Assembly: GCA_903859815.1 (NCBI GenBank)
Contig: CAIOOA010000161.1
Location: forward strand, 1 to 60,603
Reading direction: 5' to 3'
Length of the DNA: 60,603 nt
Source of the DNA: an uncultured Methylococcaceae bacterium
GTDB lineage: Bacteria > Pseudomonadota > Gammaproteobacteria > Methylococcales > Methylococcaceae
Shown: positions 27,099 to 37,600 of the stretch, in pieces
Numbering within the stretch: the stretch's first letter is position 1
How the letters are laid out: each line of letters begins with the position of its first letter
Notes under the pieces: generated by a model
The model's input: the letters and a program-made list of their open reading frames with translations, nothing else
What the model was told of the DNA's origin: nothing
Database searches by the model: none
Translations under genes and position numbers: made by a program

Positions 27099-27838
27099 AT
27101 TTGTCCATTGCCCCCGCGCTATCCGTGCAAAGCGTTTCGCTCGCTTATGGCGAAAAACTCGCTTTGGACAAGGTCAGCTTCACCGTTTTTTCTGGTGATT
27201 GCTTAATTTTACTGGGGCCGAACGGAGCGGGCAAATCCAGCCTGTTTTCACTCATCACCCGCCTTTATGACACTCGCGAAGGTTCTATTGAGATTGCCGG
27301 GCTTAACCTTAAACGGAATTCAAGCAAGGCATTGGCCAGACTCGGCGTCGTATTCCAACAATCCACCTTGGACATGGACTTGAGCGTGGAGAGAAACCTC
27401 CTCTATCATTCGGACCTTCACGGATTGAGCCGTAAACTTGCCAAACTTAGAATTCAAGAAGAATTGGAGAGACAGGCGATGTTTGATCGCCGCCACGAGA
27501 GGGTACGTCAGTTGAATGGCGGTCATCGTCGCCGCGTGGAAATCGCACGTGCCTTGTTACATAAACCCAATTTGCTACTCCTGGACGAACCGACGGTGGG
27601 CTTGGACATGCCCAGCCGTAAGGCCATCGTTGAATATGTGCATCAACTCAGTGCCGAACAAAACATAGCCGTGTTGTGGGCAACCCACCTCGTGGATGAA
27701 ATTTTCGAAACCGACCAACTGATTGTTTTGCATAAGGGAACCATACGCTTTCAAGGGTCGGTGCAGGAACTCCTCGAAAAAACAGCGACACCCACTGTTG
27801 CCGATGCTTTCCAGCATCTCACACGGGAGGGAAAATGA
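27095..27838 (+). CDS. PQQ-associated ABC transporter ATP-binding protein
   Basis: The 247-residue ATPase has Walker A GPNGAGKS, a Q-loop, Walker B LLLLDEPTVGLD and the switch His in WATHL. The signature loop is QLNGGHRRRVEIARAL, where LSGGQ is replaced by LNGGH, as in the PQQ_ABC_ATP group (TIGR03864). The ATG overlapping the preceding stop is used rather than an upstream alternative start. It energises the permease encoded next. Confidence 0.93.
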   Translation: MNLSIAPALSVQSVSLAYGEKLALDKVSFTVFSGDCLILLGPNGAGKSSLFSLITRLYDTREGSIEIAGLNLKRNSSKALARLGVVFQQSTLDMDLSVERNLLYHSDLHGLSRKLAKLRIQEELERQAMFDRRHERVRQLNGGHRRRVEIARALLHKPNLLLLDEPTVGLDMPSRKAIVEYVHQLSAEQNIAVLWATHLVDEIFETDQLIVLHKGTIRFQGSVQELLEKTATPTVADAFQHLTREGK

Positions 27839-28641
27839 ACTTGCCTCACTATCTAAGAGCCTTGCGAGGCATATCCACCCGTGAACTGTTGCGATTTGTC
27901 CACCAGCGCGAACGTTTCATTTCCGCCTTGGTCCGCCCTTTGGTTTGGTTATTTATTTTCGCGGCAGGTTTTCGTTCCACGCTGGGCCTTTCCCCTACCC
28001 CCCCTTACGAAACTTATATCCTGTACGAGGAATACATCACACCGGGATTGATCGGGATGATACAACTGTTCAACGGCATGCAGAGTTCGCTATCGATGGT
28101 CTATGACCGGGAAATGGGCAATATGAGGACACTGCTGATCAGCCCATTGCCACGCTGGTTCCTGCTTGTAGCCAAGTTGCTGGCAGGTACTTTGGTATCC
28201 ATCTTGCAAGTCTACGCCTTTCTGTTAGTGGCGTGGTTGTATGATGTTCGCACACCGCCCGAAGGTTATCTGGGCGTGTTGCCAGCCTTATTGCTTTCCG
28301 GCCTGATGCTCGGGGCGCTTGGTTTGTTGTTGTCTTCGTTTATCGAACAATTGGAAAATTTCGCTGGGGTGATGAATTTCGTCATTTTCCCCATGTTTTT
28401 CCTCTCCACCGCGCTTTACCCATTGTGGAAACTACAAGAATCCAGCCAGTTGTTGCACACATTGGCTCAATACAACCCTTTTTCTCAAGCAGTCGAACTG
28501 ATACGATTTGCTTTATACGGTCAATTCAACATCTATGCAAGCATTTACACTTTGTCCGCGCTGACCTTGTTCCTAAGTGCGGCGGTCATCGGTTACAATC
28601 CTTCCAAAGGTATGATGCAAAAAAAAGGCGGAAAATCATAA
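27835..28641 (+). CDS. PQQ-associated ABC-2 type permease
   Basis: The 268-residue inner-membrane protein has six hydrophobic segments and the ABC-2 pattern, including [20 protein letters not shown] and [14 protein letters not shown]. With the ATPase it makes an exporter of unknown substrate. The first four bases overlap the ATPase stop. The dTDP-glucose dehydratase gene begins one base after it, so the rfb genes may share this transcript. Confidence 0.92.
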   Translation: MNLPHYLRALRGISTRELLRFVHQRERFISALVRPLVWLFIFAAGFRSTLGLSPTPPYETYILYEEYITPGLIGMIQLFNGMQSSLSMVYDREMGNMRTLLISPLPRWFLLVAKLLAGTLVSILQVYAFLLVAWLYDVRTPPEGYLGVLPALLLSGLMLGALGLLLSSFIEQLENFAGVMNFVIFPMFFLSTALYPLWKLQESSQLLHTLAQYNPFSQAVELIRFALYGQFNIYASIYTLSALTLFLSAAVIGYNPSKGMMQKKGGKS

Positions 28642-28642
28642 A

Positions 28643-29716
28643 ATGACTACTCAAACATGGTTAGTGACAGGCGGTGCCGGTTTCATAGGCGGTAATTTTG
28701 TACTTAGGCAAATGCAAAAGGAGACTATCCAAATTGTCAATTTGGATGCTCTCACCTATGCCGGCAATCTCGACACTCTGGATTGTATCAAAGACCATCC
28801 AGGGCATGTCTTTGTACTGGGGGACATCGGCGACCGTTGTCTCGTGGATTACTTGCTGAATCGGTATGAACCCGATGCTGTGGTCAATTTTGCAGCAGAA
28901 AGCCATGTGGACCGATCCATTGATGCGCCTGAAACGTTCATCCAAACCAATGTGCTGGGCACATTCCAATTGTTGGATGCAGCGCGTCATTATTGGAAAT
29001 CCTTACCGGAAGACCGGGCCAACAAATTTCGATTCCTGCATGTCTCCACCGATGAGGTGTACGGGAGTTTAGGCGAAACCGGCAAATTCACCGAAACCAC
29101 ACGGTATCAGCCAAATTCACCCTACTCAGCGTCTAAAGCCGGCTCAGACCATTTAGTGCGTGCTTATTACCACACTTTTGGCCTGCCGGTGTTGACCACC
29201 AATTGCTCCAATAACTATGGCCCTTATCAATTTCCAGAAAAGCTTATCCCGCTTATCATCCATAATGCGGTCAATGGCAAACCATTACCCATTTACGGCA
29301 AGGGAACCAACATTCGCGACTGGCTGTTTGTCGAAGACCATTGCCGTGCCATTGAATTCGCACTTGAAAAAGGGGTTCCTGGCGAAGTTTATAATGTTGG
29401 CGGCAATAATGAAAAAACCAATCTGCAAGTTGTCCACACCATCTGCGACCTGCTAGATGAGTTGCTTCCTGACTCACCTCACCGTCCCCATCGTAATTTA
29501 ATCACCTATGTGGCAGACAGGCCCGGGCATGACCAGCGTTATGCCATTGATGCCACAAAAATCAGCCAGCAATTGGGCTGGGAACCTTTGGAAACCTTTG
29601 AAACAGGTCTGCGCAAAACGGTGCAGTGGTATCTGCACAATCAAGAATGGGTGGACCGCGTCATGGACGGAAGTTATTTAGGGGAAAGGCTTGGCTTAGA
29701 TGAGGGAGGAAATTAG
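28643..29716 (+). CDS. rfbB: dTDP-glucose 4,6-dehydratase
   Basis: The 357-residue SDR enzyme converts dTDP-glucose to dTDP-4-keto-6-deoxyglucose. The NAD-binding [10 protein letters not shown], the catalytic STDEVYG and the YSASK pair are present. It is the second step of dTDP-L-rhamnose synthesis for O-antigen or exopolysaccharide. It is first of four tightly packed rfb genes. Confidence 0.97.
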   Translation: MTTQTWLVTGGAGFIGGNFVLRQMQKETIQIVNLDALTYAGNLDTLDCIKDHPGHVFVLGDIGDRCLVDYLLNRYEPDAVVNFAAESHVDRSIDAPETFIQTNVLGTFQLLDAARHYWKSLPEDRANKFRFLHVSTDEVYGSLGETGKFTETTRYQPNSPYSASKAGSDHLVRAYYHTFGLPVLTTNCSNNYGPYQFPEKLIPLIIHNAVNGKPLPIYGKGTNIRDWLFVEDHCRAIEFALEKGVPGEVYNVGGNNEKTNLQVVHTICDLLDELLPDSPHRPHRNLITYVADRPGHDQRYAIDATKISQQLGWEPLETFETGLRKTVQWYLHNQEWVDRVMDGSYLGERLGLDEGGN

Positions 29717-29719
29717 ATC

Positions 29720-30607
29720 ATGGCGAAAAAAATCAAAGGTATTATTCTTGCTGGAGGTTCTGGAACCCGGCTGCATCCGCTCACCTATGTGGTAAGCAAA
29801 CAACTATTGCCCATCTATGACAAACCGATGATCTATTATCCATTGTCGGTGCTAATGTTGGCTGGCATCCAAGACGTTTTGATCATTACCACCCCTCATG
29901 ATTCAGCTCTTTTTCATAGCTTGTTAGGCGATGGAAGTGCTTGGGGAATGAACATAGAATACGCCGTGCAACCCAATCCAGAAGGCTTAGCCCAAGCATT
30001 CATCATCGGTGAACCATTCATCGGAGATGACCGCAGTTGCTTAATTTTGGGAGACAATATTTTCTACGGTCATGGATTCCAAAAATACTTGCAAAATGCC
30101 ACCCGTCGCGACGAAGGCGCCACCGTCTTTGGCTATTGGGTGAGCGACCCGGAACGTTACGGGGTTGCAGAATTTGCTGAAAATGGTGAAGTGACCGGTC
30201 TCGTCGAAAAACCCAAAGAACCCAAATCAAACTATGCCATCACTGGCTTGTATTTCTATGACAACCAAGTGGTTGACATGGCGAAAAACCTCAAGCCTTC
30301 CCCCCGGGGAGAATTGGAGATAACCGACATCAACAGTATCTACCTACAACAACGCCAATTGCAGGTGGAAAAACTGGGGAGGGGAATCGCGTGGCTGGAC
30401 ACCGGCACTCATGACTCGCTGATGCAAGCCTCCAACTTCATTCAAACCATCGAAGAAAGGCAAGGCTTGAAAATCGCCTGCCCCGAAGAAATCGCCTGGA
30501 GTCAAGGCTGGATCACTAATCAACAACTAGAAGAGTTGGCATCCAAACTCAAGAAAAGCCAATATGGTGAATATTTGCTCCGTCTACCGCAACTAGGAAA
30601 ACACTAA
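29720..30607 (+). CDS. rfbA: Glucose-1-phosphate thymidylyltransferase
   Basis: The 295-residue enzyme makes dTDP-glucose from dTTP and glucose-1-phosphate. It opens with [20 protein letters not shown], followed by the [17 protein letters not shown] signature and the EKPKEPKSN region. It starts three bases after rfbB and overlaps rfbC by one base. Feedback inhibition by dTDP-rhamnose is a family trait. Confidence 0.98.
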   Translation: MAKKIKGIILAGGSGTRLHPLTYVVSKQLLPIYDKPMIYYPLSVLMLAGIQDVLIITTPHDSALFHSLLGDGSAWGMNIEYAVQPNPEGLAQAFIIGEPFIGDDRSCLILGDNIFYGHGFQKYLQNATRRDEGATVFGYWVSDPERYGVAEFAENGEVTGLVEKPKEPKSNYAITGLYFYDNQVVDMAKNLKPSPRGELEITDINSIYLQQRQLQVEKLGRGIAWLDTGTHDSLMQASNFIQTIEERQGLKIACPEEIAWSQGWITNQQLEELASKLKKSQYGEYLLRLPQLGKH

Positions 30608-31170
30608 TGAAAATTGAACCGACACATATACCTGGTGTTTTGTTGATAGAACCTGACGTGTTTGGAGATCACAGGGGATATTTCAAAGAAAGTTGGAACC
30701 GTCTGAAATATGCAGACTTTGGCTTGGACGTGGACTTTGTTCAAGACAATCTTTCTTTCTCCAGAAAAGGCATTCTGCGAGGATTGCATTTCCAAAACCC
30801 AACCCCACAAGGCAAGCTAGTGCAAGCCTTGCAAGGCGAGGTCTTTGATGTCGCAGTGGACATCCGCAAGGGTTCGCCGTCTTTCGGACAATGGTTTGGC
30901 GCGGTGTTATCGGCGGAAAACCATCTCCAAATGTACGTGCCGGAGGGATTCGCCCACGGGTTTTGCGTCATTAGCGAAACCGCCTTGTTCGCCTATAAAT
31001 GCACCGAGTATTACAGCCCCCAAAGTGAGCATAGTTTGCGCTTTGACGACCCTGACATCGGCATCCAATGGCCCTTGGATGAACCGCCCAGCCTTTCCGC
31101 CAAGGATATCAATGCCAAGTTGCTGAAAGACTTCCCCGAAAACCTATTACCCCTTTATCCAGCCTTATGA
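30607..31170 (+). CDS. rfbC: dTDP-4-dehydrorhamnose 3,5-epimerase
   Basis: The 187-residue cupin enzyme epimerises C3 and C5 of the keto-sugar. The catalytic His lies in GILRGLHFQ, with YVPEGFAHGF and the Tyr in TEYYSP also present. The start overlaps the rfbA stop and the end overlaps the rfbD start. Confidence 0.97.
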   Translation: MKIEPTHIPGVLLIEPDVFGDHRGYFKESWNRLKYADFGLDVDFVQDNLSFSRKGILRGLHFQNPTPQGKLVQALQGEVFDVAVDIRKGSPSFGQWFGAVLSAENHLQMYVPEGFAHGFCVISETALFAYKCTEYYSPQSEHSLRFDDPDIGIQWPLDEPPSLSAKDINAKLLKDFPENLLPLYPAL

Positions 31171-32072
31171 AAATTTTAGTGACTGGCCGCATAGGCCAAG
31201 TGGCTTGGGAACTGCGCCGTACCCTAGCCTGTTTTGGAGAAGTCGTCGCACTGGAACTAGGCACTACGCCTTTGAGTTTGGATTTGTCCGATCCGAATTC
31301 CATCCGCGAAGTGTTTCAAATCGTCAAACCCAATCTAATCGTCAACGCCGCCGCCTATACTGCCGTCGATAAATCAGAGCAAGACCAAGCACTGGCCTAT
31401 GCCGTCAATGCCCATGCCTTAGGTTATTTGGCTGAGGAAGCCCAGAAACTAGGGGCCGGAATCATCCACTACTCTACAGATTATGTGTTTCCCGGCAACG
31501 CCAGCAAGCCCTATTTGGAAAATGACCCTACCGGGCCGCAAGGCGTTTACGGAGCCAGTAAACTGCTCGGTGAACAGGCACTTGCCGACAGTGGCATCCC
31601 TTATTACACCCTACGCACGGCATGGGTCTATGGCAACCGGGGCGGCAACTTTTTGTTGACCATGCTCAAGCTCATGCGAGAGCGCGAATTGCTCAAAGTC
31701 GTCAACGACCAACTGGGTTCGCCCACGTGGAGTCGCATGATTGCCGAGGCCACCGCACTGATCGTCGCCCAATCGCTGGACAATGGGCGTTTTGCACCTG
31801 GGGACCGTAGCGGAACCTACCACCTGACCTGCGGCGGACACACCTCGTGGTTTGAATTTGCCACCGCCATCCGCGAAGTCGGCATAGCCAACGGCATATT
31901 GGCGGAATCCTGCGCCCGAGTTGAAGGCATACCAAGCAGCGAATACCCCACTCCCGCCAAACGCCCTGCTTATTCCGTGTTGGACAATGGTAAATTGGCT
32001 GACGTGTTTGGCTTGCGCTTGCCGGAATGGCGGGATGCCTTGGAGCTTTGTGTGGCGGAGGCTGGAAAATAA
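31167..32072 (+). CDS. rfbD: dTDP-4-dehydrorhamnose reductase
   Basis: The 301-residue SDR reductase completes dTDP-L-rhamnose. It has AYTAVDKSE, STDYVF and the catalytic Y-x3-K in VYGASK. The dinucleotide-binding loop reads GRIGQVA, so the third Gly of the usual G-x-x-G-Q-x-G is Ala. This is a mild departure that probably does not abolish activity. It ends the rfbBACD operon and faces the convergent N-ATPase genes. Confidence 0.95.
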   Translation: MKILVTGRIGQVAWELRRTLACFGEVVALELGTTPLSLDLSDPNSIREVFQIVKPNLIVNAAAYTAVDKSEQDQALAYAVNAHALGYLAEEAQKLGAGIIHYSTDYVFPGNASKPYLENDPTGPQGVYGASKLLGEQALADSGIPYYTLRTAWVYGNRGGNFLLTMLKLMRERELLKVVNDQLGSPTWSRMIAEATALIVAQSLDNGRFAPGDRSGTYHLTCGGHTSWFEFATAIREVGIANGILAESCARVEGIPSSEYPTPAKRPAYSVLDNGKLADVFGLRLPEWRDALELCVAEAGK

Positions 32073-32084
32073 ATGATATTTATC

Positions 32085-32119
32085 GCCCTCCCCCCACCGA
32101 AAATAGTCGGGGAGAGGGC
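32085..32119. terminator. Hairpin between convergent rfbD and atpC
   Basis: A G+C-rich stem (gccctc plus cccc against ggggagagggc) separates the two operons, with no long T tract on either side. It probably serves both directions. Confidence 0.6.
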
Positions 32120-32174
32120 AATTTAAAGATTAAAAAGGCTTCACAGTCGATCATGTAGATAATGCCCTGTCGCA

Positions 32175-32582
32175 TCACCGTTCAACCCCCAATTTCCACA
32201 TTCGCTTCAAGACTTCTTGCTCCAATTGCGTCAAGCTTTGCCTGACTTCTTGTAAAGCCTCCTCCTCAGCCAATAACTGGTTGGTCAAGGTAGCAGTGAT
32301 CTGTTCATAATCCGTATCGATGAAATAGCGGCGGGTGCTAAGGCTAAGAAGGTTGTCTTTAAAATACAGCACTGCGCCCGGCATGGCGAGGTATTGCCAA
32401 GGCCCGTCATGCAACCGAAAACGGGCAAGGCCAAGTTCCAAACAGGTCATGAAGCGCACATGTCCCGCCATGAGTCCGAAACTGCCGGAAGCATCCTGAC
32501 CGACGAAAGAGGCAAGCCCTTCGATACGGGTGACAGCCAATGAATCACGAAGGATCATCGTAAAACTTTTCAAATTATTCAT
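32175..32582 (-). CDS. atpC: N-type ATPase F1 epsilon subunit
   Basis: The 135-residue protein has the epsilon-subunit beta-barrel (FVGQDASGSFGLMAGHVRFM) and a C-terminal helical pair (LLAEEEALQEVRQSLTQLEQ). In N-ATPases, beta and epsilon are the first two genes of an operon that continues with membrane subunits. Here nothing follows: 100 bases downstream rfbD ends on the other strand. ATG 32582 is taken as start; no strong ribosome-binding site is visible. Confidence 0.88.
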   Translation of the reverse strand: MNNLKSFTMILRDSLAVTRIEGLASFVGQDASGSFGLMAGHVRFMTCLELGLARFRLHDGPWQYLAMPGAVLYFKDNLLSLSTRRYFIDTDYEQITATLTNQLLAEEEALQEVRQSLTQLEQEVLKRMWKLGVER

Positions 32583-32673
32583 TTTTTTTCTGAACACCTA
32601 CCCAACCGCTCAATGCCTTTGACACATGCCTTCTCCCCGCATGGGAAGATTGGCAGCGAATCAGTGAACAATA

Positions 32674-34086
<1,413 letters not shown>

Positions 34087-34276
34087 CTATTGTATGCCTT
34101 ATCAGCCTGTCACAACCATAGTATCGATTGAGAGTCTGGCAACAATGATTCAGGTAAAGCTGGCTGAGAGAATTATCATCAAAAAACCATTTACCCTAGT
34201 TTCATTTCCAAGCTTATTAGGACTACAATCATGCCACTTCCCCTACCATTAATTATCATCGACGAGTGTACCCTGC

Positions 34277-34606
34277 ATGAACATAAACCGGCAGAATTAT
34301 CGCAAAAATCTAAAAATCGATGGAACCTTGGTGATTGGTCCCACCGAAATTCGATTTGTCACCAAAGACATATCATTAAACGGCTTCCATGCTTTCTGCG
34401 CCGAGCCAGCCAGCTTGGAAAAGGGCGATATAGTCTATGTTCGACTGCCTATGCTGAATATGGAGGGGGTAGCGTCTACCGTGTGGAAAAAAAGTGGACA
34501 GGAAGACAATTGCCATATCGGATTTCAATTCTTGAACATGCGGGGCGTGGGGGGAAGCGCCTTCCATTATAAGGAGTCTGACCGGCACATCAGGTCACCA
34601 AGATAG
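34277..34606 (+). CDS. PilZ-domain c-di-GMP-binding protein
   Basis: The 109-residue protein is a single PilZ domain. Residues 5-9 (RQNYR) supply the R-x3-R half, and KDISLNGFH gives the D/N-x-S-x-x-G half of the c-di-GMP site. The remaining strands follow the fold (VWKKSG through CHIGFQFLN). It probably acts as a c-di-GMP effector on a partner protein not identifiable here. It is divergent from atpD and 62 bases before the macroglobulin gene. Confidence 0.88.
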   Translation: MNINRQNYRKNLKIDGTLVIGPTEIRFVTKDISLNGFHAFCAEPASLEKGDIVYVRLPMLNMEGVASTVWKKSGQEDNCHIGFQFLNMRGVGGSAFHYKESDRHIRSPR

Positions 34607-34668
34607 CGAACACAATCAAACTTGGAAGGAACCCCTTCCATTTCTGCTGGATTATTAATGACCGAGGC

Positions 34669-37600
34669 ATGATCTTGCGTACTTTTCCCCTAGTGTTGGC
34701 TCTGATTTTTCTAGCTTTATGTCAATTCACTATTGCTGCCGACAGTACGGAAGCAAAGGTCGAATTCTTTTCCCCACAGGGTACGGTGAAAAATGTCCGC
34801 CAAGTGGCGGCCCGATTCGCAGTCCCCATGGCTCGATTGGGTGACCTACGTTTGGAAGCACCCTTTGAGGTTGAATGCCCGATGAAAGGTGCGGGACGAT
34901 GGGTGGATGGGCGTAACTGGGTGTTTGATTTTGAGCAAGACTTGCCTGCCGGGCTACGCTGTACGTTCAAATTAAAACCCAACGCAAAATCCTTGACAGG
35001 CCAAACTATCACGGGGACTTCACTATTTTCCTTCGATACTGGTGGACCTAGCATTACCGGCACACTGCCCGACGAAGGCTCCGACGACATTGATGAAAGC
35101 CCCCTATTCATACTAAAACTGGATGCCCCGGCTGACCCAAAATCCATAGCCGAACACGCCCGTTGCGAAGTCGAAGGTTTACAGGAACGGATTGAAGCCA
35201 ATGTATGGCAAGGCGAGGAAAGGGCAAAACTTCTGACAGGCCCTTTGCGCAAGAATTACGAATATTTTTTTGAGGACACGCCGGACGATAGGCTGATAGT
35301 CCTGCAATGCCGCCGCAACTTTCCACCTGAATCCAAGCTAAAGCTGGTCTGGGGGGCGGGCATTGCCTCAACATCGGGCATAAGCATCCAACAAGATCAA
35401 ATCTTAAGCTACCAAGTCCGTGGATCATTCACCGCTAGGTTTCAATGTGAAAAGGTCAATGCCAACTCGCATTGCATTCCTTTCCTACCCATGTCCCTGC
35501 ACTTCAGCGCCCCCATATCGGCGGAAAAAGCCAAACAAATTCGATTGCTGGATGCTTCTGGCAAAGCATTCCCTGCTGATGATTTTGACCCCGGCAAGAC
35601 CCCCACTGTAGACGCCCTCAAGTTTAAAGGCCCATTCCCGGAAAGTTCACATTTCAGGATAGTCTTGCCGAAGGATTTGTCTGACGATGCCGGTCGGCCA
35701 CTGGAAAATCTAAGCCAGTTTCCCCTTGCCGTGCAAACGGATGAATACCCCCCTTTAGCTAAGTTCAATGGCGCTTTCGGCATCATCGAATCAACAGAAG
35801 GCGGTGTGTTGCCTGTCACCCTACGCAATGTGGAACCCATTGTCTCGGCCAATCGTTTAATCCCCGGGCAGGAAGGCATCCCCGGTAAGTTGCAAAGGCT
35901 GGATCAAAATGATCAAGCCATCGCCTCATGGTTGCGCAAAGTGGACAAAGCTGACGACGAGCGATACGAAGAACTCCCCAAAGCCCATGAAAATGACGAA
36001 CCTCGTTTCCGCAATCTGACCGGGACCGAATCAGTGTTTGCCGCTGGTGATAGAACCGAATCGTTCGACTTGCCCAAACCCAATGGTGCCAAAGCCTTTG
36101 AAGTGGTGGGCATCCCCTTGAAATCGCCTGGCTTCTATGTAGTGGAACTGGCCAGCCCTCGCCTAGGCATTGCCCTGCTGGGTGAGAATAGACCACGTTA
36201 TGTCGCCACTTCCGCGCTAGTCACCAACATGTCCGTGCATTTCAAATGGGGGCGTGAATCTTCACTGGTATGGGTGACTTCATTGGACCAAGCCAAGCCT
36301 GTCGCTAATGCAGAGGTTCGTGTCAGTGACTTCTGCACCGGGGCTGAATTCTGGCAGGGTCGCACGGGTCCAGATGGAACGGTGAAAATTGTCGGTTCGG
36401 GAGTATTACCCGAATATGATTCTAGCAATTATTGCTCAACCGGTTCGACTCAACATCCCTTGTTCATCTCCGCCCGTTTGGGAGAGGATATGAGCTTCGT
36501 GACTTCCGGCTGGAACAAGGGCATTACACCTTATGACTTTCAACTGACTGTCGGCAATGCAAGCGAAAACAAGCTGGCCCATACGGTCTTTGATCGCACC
36601 CTGTTTCGTGCCGGCGAAACGGTATCGATGAAACTCTTGTTACGCAAGCGGACATCGGAAGGGTTTGCCGCCTATGACGGGGATTTGCCCGACACAATAG
36701 AAATTCGCCATGACGGCAGTGACGAAAAATTCGAGTTAACCGTCAAATATGATGGACAAGGCATCGCCGAGGCAAGCTGGACCATCCCTAAGGAAGCCAA
36801 GCTTGGCAATTATTGGGTAGGTCTGCGCAAAGGCGAGGACTGGGTTGCCGACACTGGCTCTTTCCGCGTGGAACAGTTCCGCATCCCAAGTATGAAAGCC
36901 AACATCCAACCCTCTGCCGAATATTGGGTCAATGCCAAAGAGGCAAAAATGGACTTGTTCGTCAATTATTTGTCTGGCGGCGGAGCTTCCTTGTTGCCGG
37001 TCAAGCTGCGCAGTCAGGTTCGCGCTCGTAGTGTGTATTACCCAGACTACGAAGATTTTGAATTTGGGGGCAAGGATGTCAAGGAAGGTCAAGTTGAAAA
37101 CGATGACCAAGCGGATGAAGAAGACAGCAGTGAAAGTTCTCCCGCCCAAGTGCTTCCTCTGAGCTTGGACAAAACCGGGGCGGTACGGACGACTATTCCC
37201 TTGCCCAAAGTGGAAACTCCCAAGGAATTAGTGGCCGAATTGGAATATCAGGATGCCAACGGGCAATTGCTATCCGTTTCCAGAACCCTCCCGTTACTGC
37301 CCTCCGAAATCGCCTTAGGCATTAAACAAGAGGGTTGGTTTGCCAATAAAGACCAACTGCGCTTCAAGGTGCTCGCACTCAATCCGTCTGGCAAGCCTGT
37401 GCCGGGTCAAAAGGTGAAAGTCGAACTGTTCAATAAAACCACTTATTCCTATCGTAAACGCTTGATAGGTGGCTTTTATGATTACGAAAACCATAGCGAA
37501 TATAAAAAACTGGACAAAGCCTGTGAAGAAAGCACGGACAAAGCGGGGATCATAGCCTGTGAGGTGAAACCCGAAATGTCGGGTGACATCGTATTAAGGG

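Noticed and set aside
34231-34572. 113-codon frame overlapping the PilZ gene
   Set aside because: The PilZ motifs are in the other frame and this one has no family features.
36736-37149. 137-codon frame antisense to the macroglobulin gene
   Set aside because: It is a compositional shadow of the long coding gene, without start signal or domain.
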